DNA of 64,000 bases from Climacium dendroides. Taxonomy: Eukaryota; Streptophyta; Bryopsida; Hypnales; Climaciaceae. The position numbers were made by a program, and so were the translations under genes. The notes under the pieces were generated by a model. It saw only the letters and a list, made by a program, of their open reading frames with translations. It ran no database searches and was not told where the DNA came from. Location: NCBI GenBank assembly GCA_950106755.1, contig OX467082.1:15314001-15378000 (forward strand). Reading direction: 5' to 3'. Each line of letters opens with the position of its first letter. Positions within the stretch are counted from its first letter, which is position 1. Positions 49,651 to 62,639 of this stretch are shown in pieces.

Positions 49651-49657
49651 TATAAAA
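49651..49657 (+). promoter_or_regulatory. Likely TATA box of the RING-H2 gene
   Basis: TATAAAA preceded by GTAGC lies about 175 bp upstream of the ATG at 49829. That fits a start site near 49,680 and a 5'UTR of about 150 bp. Upstream, the word CTTTTACTTTA recurs several times between 49,500 and 49,630, but I attach no factor to it. Confidence 0.5.
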
Positions 49658-49828
49658 AGAATACCTTGCTCTTACATTTATTTCTCATTTGGTTTGTGAA
49701 AGTTATTATTATGATCTTGTATTTGTAGATTTGTCACCAATTTGAATAGTTCAAGTTTGTTCAGTAACAATTTCTTAGTGTTGATTTAAAAACAAAAAAA
49801 ATTAGCTGAGAAGTGGTAGTAATTAGAG

Positions 49829-50260
49829 ATGGATACGATCAATGAATTTAGCAATCCCGATAACTATATCCATGGCATTTACTACGGTGCAAACTATGAA
49901 AGTGACGACGATGATACTTATGACATTATTTACACTAGTGACATGACTCTAGATGATGTTGATTTCGACAACAATTCTTATGAGGACTTGCTTGCACTTG
50001 AAGAAACAATGGGAATCAAGAGCAAAGGTCTTGGTCTTCAATCCATTGACGCACTTCCACGATTTGCATATACATTCAATTCCCAAGACAACACTTTTGA
50101 TCAAGAACAATGCGTTGTGTGTCAACTTGAATTTGAAGAAGGAAAGTCAATGTGCAAGTTGCCTTGTAACCATGAATATCATTTTGAGTGCATTAGCCAA
50201 TGGTTGCAATGTAAAAAAACTTGCCCAATTTGCAATGTTGAAGTTTCATCTATGGAATGA
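49829..50260 (+). CDS. BIG BROTHER-like RING-H2 E3 ubiquitin ligase, single exon
   Basis: An intact 143-residue frame with a C-terminal RING-H2 finger. Ligands are C95, C98, C113, H115, H118, C121, C132 and C135 (C-x2-C-x14-C-x-H-x2-H-x2-C-x10-C-x2-C), with W125 at the usual E2-contact position. Upstream are an acidic stretch (residues 24-38) and the SYEDLLALEETMG.KSKGL and LPRFAY blocks (50-68, 76-81). These blocks are characteristic of BIG BROTHER-type plant ligases, which limit organ growth by ubiquitinating targets. BB proteins are longer, so this is a compact relative. No intron is seen, unlike many relatives, so a retrocopy is possible. It sits alone among repeats, with a TATA-like box upstream. 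Activity is inferred from the complete ligand set. Confidence 0.9.
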   Translation: MDTINEFSNPDNYIHGIYYGANYESDDDDTYDIIYTSDMTLDDVDFDNNSYEDLLALEETMGIKSKGLGLQSIDALPRFAYTFNSQDNTFDQEQCVVCQLEFEEGKSMCKLPCNHEYHFECISQWLQCKKTCPICNVEVSSME

Positions 50261-52499
50261 TTTTTCCATTGTTAGAGTACTATTGCACTAAGCAAACCGA
50301 GAAGCAAACCAATAGAAAAAAACAAAAGAATGTTCCCGTATTGAAAGGAGTTAATAATCTATTAGTATTACCAAATGAATGGCAATGCAATAGCATTTAA
50401 TAGTACTAATAGTTTTTAGAACTCATACTCCAAATGTGTAATGAATATATGGCACCACCAATTATAAGGGCCATCATGCATGGGGTCAAATTGGACCATT
50501 TAGTTCAAAACAACTCTCTACTTTGGTGTTCAAAATATGGTCTCTATTTTCCATTTCTTTTATTTCTATCAATGAAATGTGTAAACTTGAATGAAAATTA
50601 CATGAATGTAACTAAAAAAATTATTTGCTTAAAATATGGATGAATTTAGAACACTAGCATTACTTTGCCAAATATTGGTGATCAGTATTTTGGTGCCTTT
50701 TCAAAAGTAAAACAAAAAAGTTGTATGGTAATAATGCACCACTATTTGTACACATCTATGTAAAGTGTTTCATAAAATTTGTATAATTACACATTGTCTT
50801 GATTTTTTTCGTAACTCTTGTACATTAAAATGATTTTTTCAACAAAAACATCTTTTCATGGCCTTTATGCATTTCCATTAAGCACTTTGACATCCATATT
50901 GTAGATGGTGAATAGGATGCTTCAAGCATGTATTTGTCCAAAATACCTTCTCATTCATTCACTAAAATTCTTGAATCTTTAAAAGATGATTTTTCTCTAT
51001 AACTAATTTGATGAAAAATTGTGTATGTACAAAGATATAAGGATAAATGTTCTAAAATCCAAAAATGATTCAAATGTTACAAAATTCACTAGGGCCCCAA
51101 AGTGAAATATTCAAGCATGTAATTCAAACATTGTTTAGACAAGGAGTGCTAGCATGTGAGTATAGAATCTATGAGCCCATGAGCCTAAGAATCTATGTTA
51201 TAAACACTTTTATGGTACTTAGGAGTGTATAACATAAGTATTTATAGCATAGGTACTTAGAACATAGGTATTATAACTATGTGCCAAAGTATCTATATTA
51301 TAAGTATTTATGTTATAAACTCTTTCCATGTTATATTGTACTTATATATATTATCGAATGGTTGCAAGCACATACCTAGTACAACTAGGTTGAAGACTTG
51401 TAGGGTCACATCTCTACGCTCATATGATATCATCCTTGCCATCTAAACCTAGAATGATGTGCAAATTCGATGGATGCTAGAAACATTGTAACAAATGTCA
51501 TAAAAATTGTTGTATTTCAATTTATAAAAGGTCACCAAATTTATATTTTATATTTGACTATTTGTTTTGTTTTGTTTTGTTTGTTACGTTGAGATCTCTT
51601 GGACCATGTGTCCCCTAATCGCGTGCTTGATATTGTTAAAAAGCCCTTGGCAAAGAGGGGTATCGGCTTGGTTTCGTGGTGTTTGAATGTATGGTGTGAA
51701 AGTTATTGAATTTTGAAGTATTTTTTGAATCTAAAAATTAGATAATTACTTTTACTTACATTTTGGTTGTGGCAAGGGCACAGGGCACACTAGTATATAT
51801 GTAATAAATAGTAATATGCTACAATGCTACAATGCATGTTGATATTTGGCAATTATTCATTTTATTATTTGAAAATCATGAATAAATGTGAAGTTATTTG
51901 GATTGACCTTCTAATCTTGTAATAGATAAGTGTATATGTTAATGCTCTAAATCAATTATTGATTGCATTGTATAACTTTCAAATTTAGATAGATGTAAAA
52001 AAATTGTATTTATGCTTGTAGGGCATGTTGGATAGATCAAGATGTCTATTTTTATGTCCATGATAAGGTCATTAAATTTATTTCATTTAATCTTTTTATG
52101 GCTCTAAACTTAAAGAAGTCATTGTGTAATGCACAAATATTCTACATGTATGCCTTGCAATTCAAAAACAAATTGCAAAGTAAAGAATGGGATTTGCTCA
52201 AAATGTTGTAGGTCAAAATCCCAAGATTTTAGGTTGTACTAGTAGAATACAAAATGCTTGGTTTAGATCCTTGATACTATCAAACACTTTTAAAACTTTG
52301 TAGAGTCTTAAAACAACCTAGAAGTTTTATGTTACTTTTATCACAATTTTTTTAGGACTTTTTGGAAAATTTTAGAATTTTAGTCAGAAGTTGTGTAATC
52401 AACTTGTGCAACTTCAATAATCCCGAAACTTTGAAGGCTAACTTCATATTAGTTTTGGTGCCCTTAAATACAAGTATAAGTTTCAATTGTTCTTCAATT
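50261..52499. other. Intergenic DNA downstream of the RING gene
   Basis: No further gene recognised. 51,190-51,330 contains repeated words around TATAAGTATTTATAGCATAGG and ACTTAGAACATAGGT, suggesting a small decayed tandem array. 51,690-51,800 resembles 36,235-36,345 (TGAAAGTTATTGAATTTT, then TTTTGRTTGTGGCAA). Confidence 0.5.
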
Positions 52500-53030
52500 G
52501 TAGGGTGATTGCAAGGAAGATTGGGCTTGTTTTGCATCACATTTAGAAAGATGGAGTTGTTTTCTATTAGAACTTTTCACAATAGAACTTGATGAACTTG
52601 AAATTTTCATTGGAGACAGTTAATTTGATTTTAATCATATTCCTTAATTTTTAGAATAAAAAAATCTTTTTATATTTAAAAGTCAATTTTGCTTATTCAT
52701 CACACTTTGAGGTTTAGGTTTTTTTGGAATAGAAAGTACCCAAAATTATTAATATAGAGCTAAAATTCTTATGGATTATTGGGTTTTAGGGTTTAGGGAA
52801 TAATCCATAAAAACTTCTTACGGATTATTGAGTTTTAGAGCTAAAATTCTTATGGATTATTCCTAAAGGCAATCTAAAAATATATTATTTTATGGCCTCC
52901 ATAGTCGGACAAATAGGTTTATTTTGCATACACACTTTTGAACATTAAAGATTGTTTTTGACAATTGATTTTTTGCTAAAATGTGATCACTATCCACTCT
53001 TTACTAATGCCAATTTTTTATTTTCTTTGT
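52500..53030. repeat. Dispersed repeat shared with 6,480-6,960, plus local tandem words
   Basis: Partner of 6,480-6,960. It additionally contains repeats of CTTATGGATTATT / CTTACGGATTATTGAGTTTTAG between 52,767 and 52,862, including an inverted copy (AATAATCCATAA), which make a potential stem-loop. Confidence 0.6.
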
Positions 53031-56000
53031 TCATGATTTTTCAACTATTATTAATTTATACCTACTGTAGTTGTATCTATTTTATGTGAAGAACTATTCC
53101 TTTTTCCAAATATTATTTTTATAATGCTTGCAAGTATTTTTATTAGGGAAAAAATGAGCCTTCAAAGGAGCTGTGAGTCTCCAAATAGTAGAAACTGCAA
53201 AAACATTGGCAAAATAAAATTAAAAAACAATTCTTTTGGCCAGCAAACTAGAAGGCCTCATCAGTAAAGACTAATTCACTTTTATAAAATTAAATTTTTT
53301 ATTTGATTGGATTGATTGATAACTTGACCCCAAAAAAATACCATTCTATTTCAACTAATGAGGTTAATTTTAGTTTTTCAACATTGAAGGAAAAAAAAGG
53401 TAGTTATATTTTATTAGTTGTTTTTTGAACTCAATTAGAAGAAATTTAAAATAATTTAAAAAAACATTGGATATGTATTGCTTACTAGAATATTTTCACA
53501 ATTGGAATTGACAAAACCTAATTTCATTCCAAAGTTGTTAGTGATTTATGTTTAACTTTCATCATGGACCACCTTCCATTTTGTAAATTTATTTTAAGAT
53601 GAATATGGATGAATATGAGATTTCTCTTAAATTTTTTTCTTATGATTTCAACCTAAATTTCAACATATAGACTAAAATACATAAGTAATGTAACACATGC
53701 AATTTTCCTACGAATATTGAAAGATAAAACTTCACCTTTGGGAAGGACTAGAAAAAACTAGTTTTTGAAGTTTAGGCATTATAATCTTGCAATCAATAGG
53801 GATTTGCACTTTGATCTTTGAGAAAGATATACATTAACAAAAGATCATGTGTTTGGATTGATAGTAGAGCACAAAATGATGAAGATTTTAGCCTTGCTTT
53901 GTCAAAGAGTATTTTGAAGCTTGTTTTGGCCTCCAAACAACAATTGAAAGAACTTTAGGGGTTCAAATCATCTTGTTCTAAGAGAGCAATAGACACCATC
54001 AAAAGTGTCACTTTAAAAAATTTATGTGAGGAATTCTTCACCAAAAAATTAGGGGTTGTTTTGGAAATCTTGTAGAAGTATTTGAAGGCAATGAAAACCA
54101 AAATGAATGTTTTTCAAACAATTAACATTTCTTTACATCTAAAAAGGTAGATCTATGATTATATAACTTTGCTTCCTTCATTTTGTTGCTCTTTATGAGT
54201 GAATTTTTTAAAAAATATTTTGGAGATGAAATCACATCTTTAGTGCATGTCATGAGATTTTTAGATTTTTGGTTGAAAATTTTAAATCACAATAATCTTT
54301 TTAAGAAAATAAATATCAAATACAAAACATGCTTGAAAATTTAGAAGTTTGAAGAATATAAGTAAATTATAATATATAATTATTATATTATAATTATATT
54401 TTGTCTATCTATATTTAGGAGTATGATAATTGATTTTCAACTTCAAACTTCAATAAAATGTTCCTTCTAGATATATTTCAAATTATTTAAACAACGCAAA
54501 TATTAGAATTATGAACTTTCATTTTTTATTTTTGTTGAAAAGCAAAAGTGATCATTTTGAAAAGAAAAGAGATTCAAAGTGATTGAATCCACTTTACATG
54601 TATACCATTTTTTATAAGCTACTTCTAGCAAAATCAAAAGACAACTCATTTGACTTGAACTTTATTCAATGATGTGGATATAGCATAATATAGTTGTTGA
54701 CCCCCCAAATGGATGAAAATCATCGATTTTTTATTATGAAAGAAATTGTTTGACCACCCAACGGAGATTTTTAGTCTCTCATAGGGCTACGGAGATCCAC
54801 TACTAAACTCGCTAGATTAGTCCAAAGGTGCTATCAAATTTTGGCATGATGATTTCATAAACAATCATTTTATTTATACAAGAATAGGAATAGAAACTAA
54901 TTGCCCATCATTTTCATTTGGGAGATACTGCTTTGTTTTCTGGTGTTTGGACATGCAATACGAAAGATATTAAATTTTAACCTGTAAAGGCCAATTGTCT
55001 CCTCAAGGGACAAAATGGATTTTGGTCAAGTTCCTATGAATTCAATTTTTGGTAAGCTTTTTGAAACTTTCTCATAAGATAGAAGAAACTAATTAGTTTT
55101 ATAGAAATATAATTTTTTAATTTCAATCGGTGTCCAAGAGCAAAAGTTATACTATCCTAAACATAATTTTCATATTGTTGGACTAATAAAGAAATCCAGA
55201 AACTTGAAATTAAATTAAATTTATTTTTTCTTATAGATTATATTTTTGTCTATATGAAAAGCTTTGATTCATTCCATTTAAATTAGTGAAGAGAAAATTA
55301 TAGACAATCTTGTTTTGAGGGCAATATAAGCATCTTCTTCAAAAAATAACTTATAGGATTCATTTTTCAATGCAATTTTGACAATTTATCAAAAAAAATT
55401 GTTTGAAAAGGTTAAGTTTGCTTGCTAGAACAATCTCATTGTTAGGATTATCGTGTTTCCATCCCATCTTAGAGCTATCAATGATTTAGTTTTACTTTCA
55501 ATCTTGAGTCTATTTCTAGTTTTCTACTTAACAATGTTTAAAAGAGTAAAAATCAAGTGTTTTGTTTTTGAAAATTTTCTCCTAGACTTTCAACTCAATT
55601 CTTCAACACAATATTTTTAATTCAAAGTCCATAGTACAATTTTTTTCACAAATGGTAGTCAAAGTCATTTGAAATTGCAAGGGTAGTGTTCAAAATAAAT
55701 AAACAAATAAACAAACTTTGAATGCTAATATCTCTCAATCTATACAATTAAACTTCATGAAATTCTTACCACATAATCTTAGAAAAGTAAAGTATAAGAT
55801 CCTAAGGTTAGATTCTATAGAAATTGAATTTTAGTTTCCTTAAGTGAACAAATGAAAAAATGAAACTTTGGAGTGTTTTGACTGAAAAATAGCCTAGGGC
55901 ATCTAGGGGTTAAATTTTTTATCAATTCAAAAATTGAATTAAATTATCTTTTATTTTGAAAAAATCATAACTTTCACTTTGCATGTCTAAATGCCACCAA

Positions 56001-56840
56001 ACAAAGTCCTTGGCCTACTTCAAGTATAAAGTTTTTCATTTGTGCCACTTTCATGGCATTTGGACCTACAATGTGAAAGTTGTTAAGTTACAAAAAATTT
56101 AAATTTAAAAATATAAAAATAACCTTTCGTTTTGGAAAAATTGTAACTTTCACATGGCATGCCCAAATGCTATAAAACAAAGCCCTTGCACTACTTTGCT
56201 TTCTATTCATACACAAAGCGCAGCCTCTCATACTACAATATGAAAGTTATTGAATTTTAAATTTTAAATAAATTGAAAGTATAAGTATATATTTCTATTT
56301 CTATTTTGATTGTGGCAACAACATATGACACACTAATGTCTATTATAAATGAAATACACAATCATAATAAGAGACTATTGCATATTGATTTTGAATACAC
56401 CTAAAGACAATACTTTGAAAATCATAGTGTACTTATGTGATTTTCAAACAATGCATGCTAATTAAATTGTATAGAAATCTTCTTTCACTTACTAATAAGA
56501 TTCAATAATAGTAATGTATGTTTAATAGTTATAAATCTATATGCAATTACTATTTGAGATAAACATAGATGCACTTATTTTAGTGGCTTACAAAAATGGA
56601 ATAAAGAAAGAAAGAAAGAAAAATGCATTCAAAATCCCACTCTAATGTTCCTAGTGTTGATGAAATTTTCTCATATATAATTGTATAGACACTCTAAAGT
56701 GAACCTACCTATTATCACTCTCATTTCAATTCTCTTGATTTTGACCTTCAATATACAAAGAGTACATTATAAACATAAATGTATACCATAAGATAAGTAC
56801 ACAATTGGAATGAAGGTCTTGATAGGTAGGTTCACCTTAA

Positions 56841-58059
56841 CTCCTAAAGTTCCTTGACTATGTTTTACCATTTTTAGTACAAGTACCAAATTTTAGAAAA
56901 AAAACATTTTTAGACACATGAAGCCATAGGCTCTTGTGATACACTACACTAAAGAGTATATTTAGTGTAATTATCACCCTACTCCATACAACACTAAATC
57001 TCAACTTTGGAGGAATTAGTGTAGTGCTAAACTTGACTGCGCTGCTTCCATCTTCTGTCATCTCCTTTGCAAGTTTATTTTTTTAATGTGTTCTAACACT
57101 AAATGTAAACCTTTTCAGATTTCAGATTTACCATAGAATACATTTAGTGTTAGATATTAGATTTAATGTTACTCACTTTAGTAGGGTTAATGATGTTTAG
57201 AGTCATGGTTTGTAAATAGTGTTGCTAACACTAAATATACTATTTAGTATAGTTTGAAAAGATCAATAATTTAAAAAAAAAATCCCCCTTTGTGGATTGC
57301 AAGATATTAGCATTTGAATTGACATAAATCTTTTTTGGTTGTAGAAAAAACAAGGCAACTGCACTTCACAAGGTCACATTTGTAACTTGTATGAAAAATA
57401 TGTCAATATTAGTGGTGCTTCTTTGGATTTATTGTTGAAGGCAAGTTGGCAAAATGCTTGAAAATTTTCAAATCATTTGGCATTGTACAACATATAGGGA
57501 AAACATGGTAAGTAAAAAGTAGAGAATGATTCAAAATTCCAAGTGAATTGTTAAGAATTTAGTTATGGAATTGAAAAATGCCAATCCCAATGCTTGAGAT
57601 ATTGTAATAAAAAATCTACATCATATGATTTCATTTTTCATCAAATACTAAAAATTGAATAAAATAAAGGACTTCAAAGTTTATTTTAGAATAGAAAATC
57701 CATAACTATCCACAAACTAAAATTCTTCATAACTTTTGACTCATTGATCAAAATGGAATGATTCAAGTCTTCCTATGTATATATAACTCTAAAAAAAACA
57801 CTTTCAAAATTAATTTTTTTCCCTCAAAAACATAAATTCTTTGATTTACCCAAATTGCCTCTTTATTGAAAACAATAACATATTAGGCCGTAACTTTTGA
57901 CTTGTACTTTTAATTGTCATGAAATTTAGCACATATGAAAAATATTCCTTGTCTCCACCTTCTATAAAAAATTTAGCTTAAAATATGCAAATCTCCAATC
58001 ACACGTACTTGCCCCAAATTTCTATTTTGCCGAAAAAACGCATGTTGGTCCTTCAAGGG
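56841..58059 (+). mobile_element. TTAA element E3, copy 2, containing a MITE
   Basis: TTAA at 56837-56840 precedes CTCCTAAAGTTCCTTG. The right end TTGGTCCTTCAAGGG meets TTAA at 58060-58063. Read inward the ends match as C-rich start, TAAAG/TTGAAG, then KWCC. A 303-bp MITE is nested at 56947. No coding frame. Confidence 0.6.
56947..57249. mobile_element. TA-target MITE, 303 bp, unfamiliar TIRs
   Basis: The left end CACTAAAGAGTATATTTAGT and the inward-read right end TACTAAATAGTATATTTAGT are flanked by TA at 56945-56946 and 57250-57251. The duplicate copy has the intact empty site CACTAGTTTG near 36,961, so both the insertion and its 2-bp duplication are directly shown. Internal TTAGTGTTAG-like words repeat. 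It is probably mobilised by a Tc1/mariner-type enzyme, but the TIR is not the Stowaway consensus. Confidence 0.8.
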
Positions 58060-58224
58060 TTAATTAACATTCCAAGGGCTTTTTTTAAATCCAAAATCTA
58101 CATTTAGACATTTTGATATCTATTTTAAGTATTTTTGAAGCATTTTAACCCCTAGAAACCCTTTGCATTATGACCATGAATAATACAAGATGTTCACATG
58201 AGGATTAAGATTTTTGGACCCCCC

Positions 58225-60195
58225 AAATTAGTAACTATTATTATAACCATATCATCTTGATGTTCTCTTCAAATAGAATGTAAGTGCACAATTTCCAAAA
58301 CCAAATTCTTTACTATTTGTAAAATCGAAGTGCTTGAAGAAGCGAGGATTTTTTTCCCACTACATACCCATGGGTGTATTTCAACTTCAAAATTTAATAG
58401 AAAATAGAAGATTTGGAATTAATTTTCTATATTTGTTATGAGCTTTTCAAGTGTATTGCCCTATTGTCACTAGGTCACTTCAAAACTAATAAAAGGTATA
58501 TTCATTATGGTGAGTCTACTCCCTGAATTATCTTACATGTTCACAATAATATCTTTCGAAGGCATAAACATTGAGATCCTAAGGGACTTGTCAATGAAGG
58601 TCGACATGGTGACATGACAAAGTTCCCCACGTGGGCCAAGTGGCCAGTCAAGTGGGTGGTCATGATGCTCCAATGGTATTCCACTTTTCAAGGCCACGAT
58701 CCTATCTTGATCCCCGATTTGCCGAATTTGCAGAGTATAGCGTAGAGAAAAGTGACATTATTGGATGAATATCTACATGATTGTAGTCTTGGTTTTGGTC
58801 ACGGATTCCTCTTCACTAAGTCTTGACGGGCACCCCAACTGACACTACCAACCTTGTTGTTGCAAGTGTCTACTTCAAGTTTTTACATTTTCATTTCTAT
58901 GCTTGTGTGGGGGATAAGAATATAACACCTGTCTTACTGAATGATGCATCCTTTGTGCACTTGTCTTATTGAATGATGCATCCTAAAATTTGATTCAAAA
59001 ACAATCATTGACCTTGTGCATATCTCAATTGTTCAACTTTTTTAGATCCATTGAAGATACCTTAATGCGGCCTTGTTCATTGATTGTTTTACACATGAAA
59101 GGTGCAAGATCCTATTAGCATGTTCAAGTCAATTCAAAATTGTTGCTCGAACAATTGAACCTCCTTCCAAATGCATTACCATCCCTTTGTAAAACATATA
59201 ATACCAAGTAGGGTTAATATTTTAGGACCAAAAAAATAAGTATTTAAAATTATAACCATGCGATCTTGATTTTCTCTTCATATACATTGTGTTTCCAATT
59301 TTCAAAGTAAAATATTTACCGTTTGTGATATTTAAGTATTTTTATGAAGAAAGGGGTTTTTTTCCACTAAGTGCCCTAAGCTTGAATGTACTCCAACTTC
59401 AAAAATCAATTGAAAATAGAAGTTGTGGAGTTTATTTTCTATATTTATTATATATGAGTTTTGAAGTGTATTTCTCTATTGTTATTAGGTCACCCCAAAC
59501 TAAAAATAGATAAATTCATTATAGTCATTCTATTGCCCTAATTATCTTACTCATTACATCAATATTTACATCAATATCTTTAATATGCTTCGACTTTGAG
59601 ACTCCAAGGGACTCTTCAATGGAGGTTAATAAAGTGACCTTACAAAGTCACCCATGTAGACTAGGTAGTGGATCAAATAGATTGTCACCATGCCCCAATG
59701 TTATTCCATTTTCACAACCACAATCCTATCTTGATCCTTGATTTGTGTAATTTGTGAAATATCATGTAGAAAGCATTGATATTATTGGATGAGTATCTAC
59801 TTGATTGTAGTAGTGGTCTTGGTCATGGATTCCCATTTTACAAAACAAACATTGACAACTTTGTTTTACAAGCCACTATCAAAGGCTCTTTAAACTCATC
59901 TACATGCTAGCCTTGTATACAAGAATATAACCCAAAAAGTATACACAGTTGAACACCATATCTTTTGAACCCTTAATTTGATTCAAAAACAATGACCGCC
60001 CTTGTGAATATTGATATTGTTCAACTTTTTCAAATCCATTTAAGACGCCATAATGTGACCCTGTTCATTGGTTATTTTACACCAAAAGGCACAAAAACTT
60101 GTTATTGCCTTTCAATCATTTCAAAATTGTTTCTTGCATCTCCCAACAATGCATTACCATTTTAGTTAGTGAAAAACATATGAAAAAGATATATA
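58225..60195 (+). repeat. Two tandem units of about 1 kb, copy 2
   Basis: Counterpart of 38,815-40,770. Units are about 58,225-59,215 and 59,216-60,195. The LLDEYL.DCS-type reading survives near 58,757 and 59,786. In the first unit the left margin reads TTTTAACCCCTAGAAACCC (about 58,145) and the right AGGGTTAATA (about 59,213), so it may itself be a TTAA element. Confidence 0.65.
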
Positions 60196-60256
60196 GATAA
60201 TTTCACCATTATTTGAAACAATAATCTAAAATCTAATGGATTGAAGTTGTAGAATA

Positions 60257-60502
60257 CGCCCTCTGTCTCGAAATGATTTGTTGATATTCTTTAGAGACAG
60301 TTTGGTTGACCATATTGTTAAAAAACATAATTAAGAATTAAGGTTACAAATTTAATATCACTAGAATCAATGAAGAACACTGCATATGTTCATTGCAACC
60401 TAAATAAAATGAGCTACAATGAAAGTATTTTTTCAACCTCCTCAAAACATCCTTAAAAAAACTAACATTCAAAGTAGACAATTATTTTTGGGACAAAGGG
60501 AG
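60257..60502. mobile_element. Stowaway-type MITE, 246 bp
   Basis: Ends CGCCCTCTGTCTC and, read inward, CTCCCTTTGTCCC match the Stowaway consensus. TA flanks both sides (60255-60256, 60503-60504). Copy 1 carries the empty site GAATACTATTAAG near 40,827. No coding content. Confidence 0.9.
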
Positions 60503-61339
60503 TACTATTAAGTAAAATTAAGAAGCATTTTTTAGTAGTGAGCACCTCAAGACCCAACCACTTCATGGCAAAATCAAATGAAAGCCTTGTATGTATTGAA
60601 GGCACATGAAAGAGAGTGACCATTTATCCCTAAAGGTCTACACATGCATCCATAGAATAGATGAAACTTGGTCAACCTTGATTGTAACTTTTAATATATC
60701 CATTTTTGACATTTGATTTCATCTAAGAAAATGAAAAATGAAGATTGACAAATTTTACAATCTTAGAAAAATTCAAAAATTGAAAGAATTATTGCAATTG
60801 CAAGCTCTATGTATTCGGACTTAAATTATAAAATCAAGTTATTCTTTCTAACCTTTATTTATTGAAAATAATAATTTAATTTTTCTATCCATCTTTTGAA
60901 AAAGAAAACTAATTAGAAAACTCATTTTTCCACTAGCAAAAGAAATCAAAATTTAGTACATCAATTAAATAAAATGATGAATTGGTTTTGGTAGCCAAAT
61001 TTGACTTCAAGGTCTTTGCTCAAAATGTTTTGGGTTTAAATAAAATAACCAATTGAAATTTTTTTATACTATTCTCTATTACCAATTGTACCCGTTGGAA
61101 AAGTTTTAAATAGTTTGAATTGTATTTGCTATTTTTACTTATTTATTTTCAATTTTGAAATACAAATGATAACAATTACAATTTTTGATACACAATTTAT
61201 AGTTTCAAGTAATAAAAGTATAGGATTGATATTTGAACATAGTCTATAAGCTTCATTCAACTTAGACATGATGCTTGAATAATTCGCAAACTTAAGGAGC
61301 TCATCCCTTCAACAACCAAATGCTTAGGGCCTTTTGGGG

Positions 61340-62000
61340 TGTAGAAACATCATTGCTTTTGAAGTGTTATAGGTCTAAATGTCACCAAGGTATAGAAATA
61401 TCAACCATACAATCTTGTAGTGTACATGTTGTAGATGACGTGAATCAAATTGCGAGTCATTTGGCCACATAGATGGCCAGATTATAATGGTTTTGTCTTG
61501 GAAGAGGATGTTGAAATTTTCCTAGCAACACATTTGGAGGTGAAATTCGACTTCTAAACCTACTCAAATGAAAAAACTTTAAACTATAAAGTGCTTCTAA
61601 ACCAACAATCATACAAACACATTGGTGAAAGAAAGTATCATTCAATTGACTCATAATGTCTTCAAAATGGCATTGAAATGTCAAAGAATAGCAAAAAGAA
61701 ATTGAAAAAAACACATCTAAGATTCCAAGATTGAACCTCCTTCAACTAGGTGGCTCATAATTTTTTTAATTGATATTAAATTTCAATCACACAAACTAAA
61801 CTAATATGAGCAACTTTCCTCAAAAAATAATTCGAAATAGACACTATACAAAGAAGAATAAACAAGTCACCAGAGTTATATGTAATAAAAAAATGCCCAA
61901 ATTTTTAATTTTTAATTTCTCCCAAACATTCAAAACAATTGGAATTGATATGAAAATTTTACCTACTAAGTAATATACAAATTGGATTATAATAAGAAAG
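61340..62000 (+). repeat. Dispersed 172-bp-unit family, copy 2, plus arm
   Basis: Counterpart of 41,530-42,190 and homologous to 7,960-8,600. The minus-strand frame at 61457-61714 and its partner 41660-41917 differ at several amino acids, so no constraint is evident. Confidence 0.65.
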
Positions 62001-62369
62001 ATTTGGCAAATTCTAGGTCCAAGCTTGAATGGAATGGGCAAAAAGTAACCCCTAAAACTTCAAATTTTTTATAGGCTTGTCATTTGGCTCCTAGACAAGG
62101 TTGGTTTGTGGCAACAAACTGCCAAAAACATTAAGAGCATTTTGATGGATCATAGCAAATGGTGCAATTCATACACCCAAATTCCCAAATTAGTCAATTA
62201 TGAATTGGCACAATTCCAATGCCCAAAATTGTGATGTAAATAGGAAGATTCATTTCTTTTGTACTTGTAATTTGTATTTATTTTAGAAAGCCAATGGGAG
62301 TCTATTGAACTTCAGAATGCACTAATTTGAGTAGATATTGTTAGAAAGTTCTCAATGAAGTGAAGCAAG

Positions 62370-62627
62370 GTGTGCAAACTCGGTTCCAAACAAATGGACT
62401 TGAAGATTGAGAGCTATGGAATTGCACATTTGCAATGGGGTTTTCTTTCAATTCATAACAATTTGAATAGCAATTCGACAGAAGTGCAATCTTTGAGGTG
62501 GGAAGAGAAATGGAGAATATTGAGAGAGATTCAGCCCCAAGCGGCCGAAGGCACCAAAAGTGCCCTCACGGAGTATGGAAGTTCAATTCAAAGTGATTTA
62601 ACTTTTATATCCAATGATGGAATCTAA
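62370..62627 (+). other. Conserved open frame, copy 2
   Basis: Counterpart of 42590-42811, with 12 extra codons at the 3' end because the TGA of copy 1 is CAA here. Function unknown; see the copy 1 entry for the silent-only differences. Confidence 0.3.
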
Positions 62628-62639
62628 TCAAACTTGTTG

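Larger units (their letters stand above)
47435..53276. other. 5.84-kb segment present only in copy 2
   Basis: Copy 1 reads directly from GAAATATA (ends 33,754) into CACTTTTATAAAATT. In copy 2 those words are separated by this segment. It opens with E1-like sequence (CAATTAGTGCCCAGGAGC), then holds a CACTA-type MITE, a partial D element (about 47,944-48,118) and an E-type end near 48,465-48,485. After that come the RING gene and a repeat shared with 6,480-6,960. No clear target duplication bounds it, so an insertion in copy 2 and a deletion from copy 1 are both possible. Confidence 0.65.
47237..55909 (+). mobile_element. TTAA element E2, copy 2, greatly expanded by nested sequence
   Basis: TTAA at 47233-47236 precedes CCCCTAAAGTTTTAAG. 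The right end ATCTAGGGG meets TTAA at 55910-55913. E2 sequence is interrupted at 47,434 and resumes at 53,277. The nested part carries further E1-like sequence, a CACTA-type MITE and the RING gene. Confidence 0.5.
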
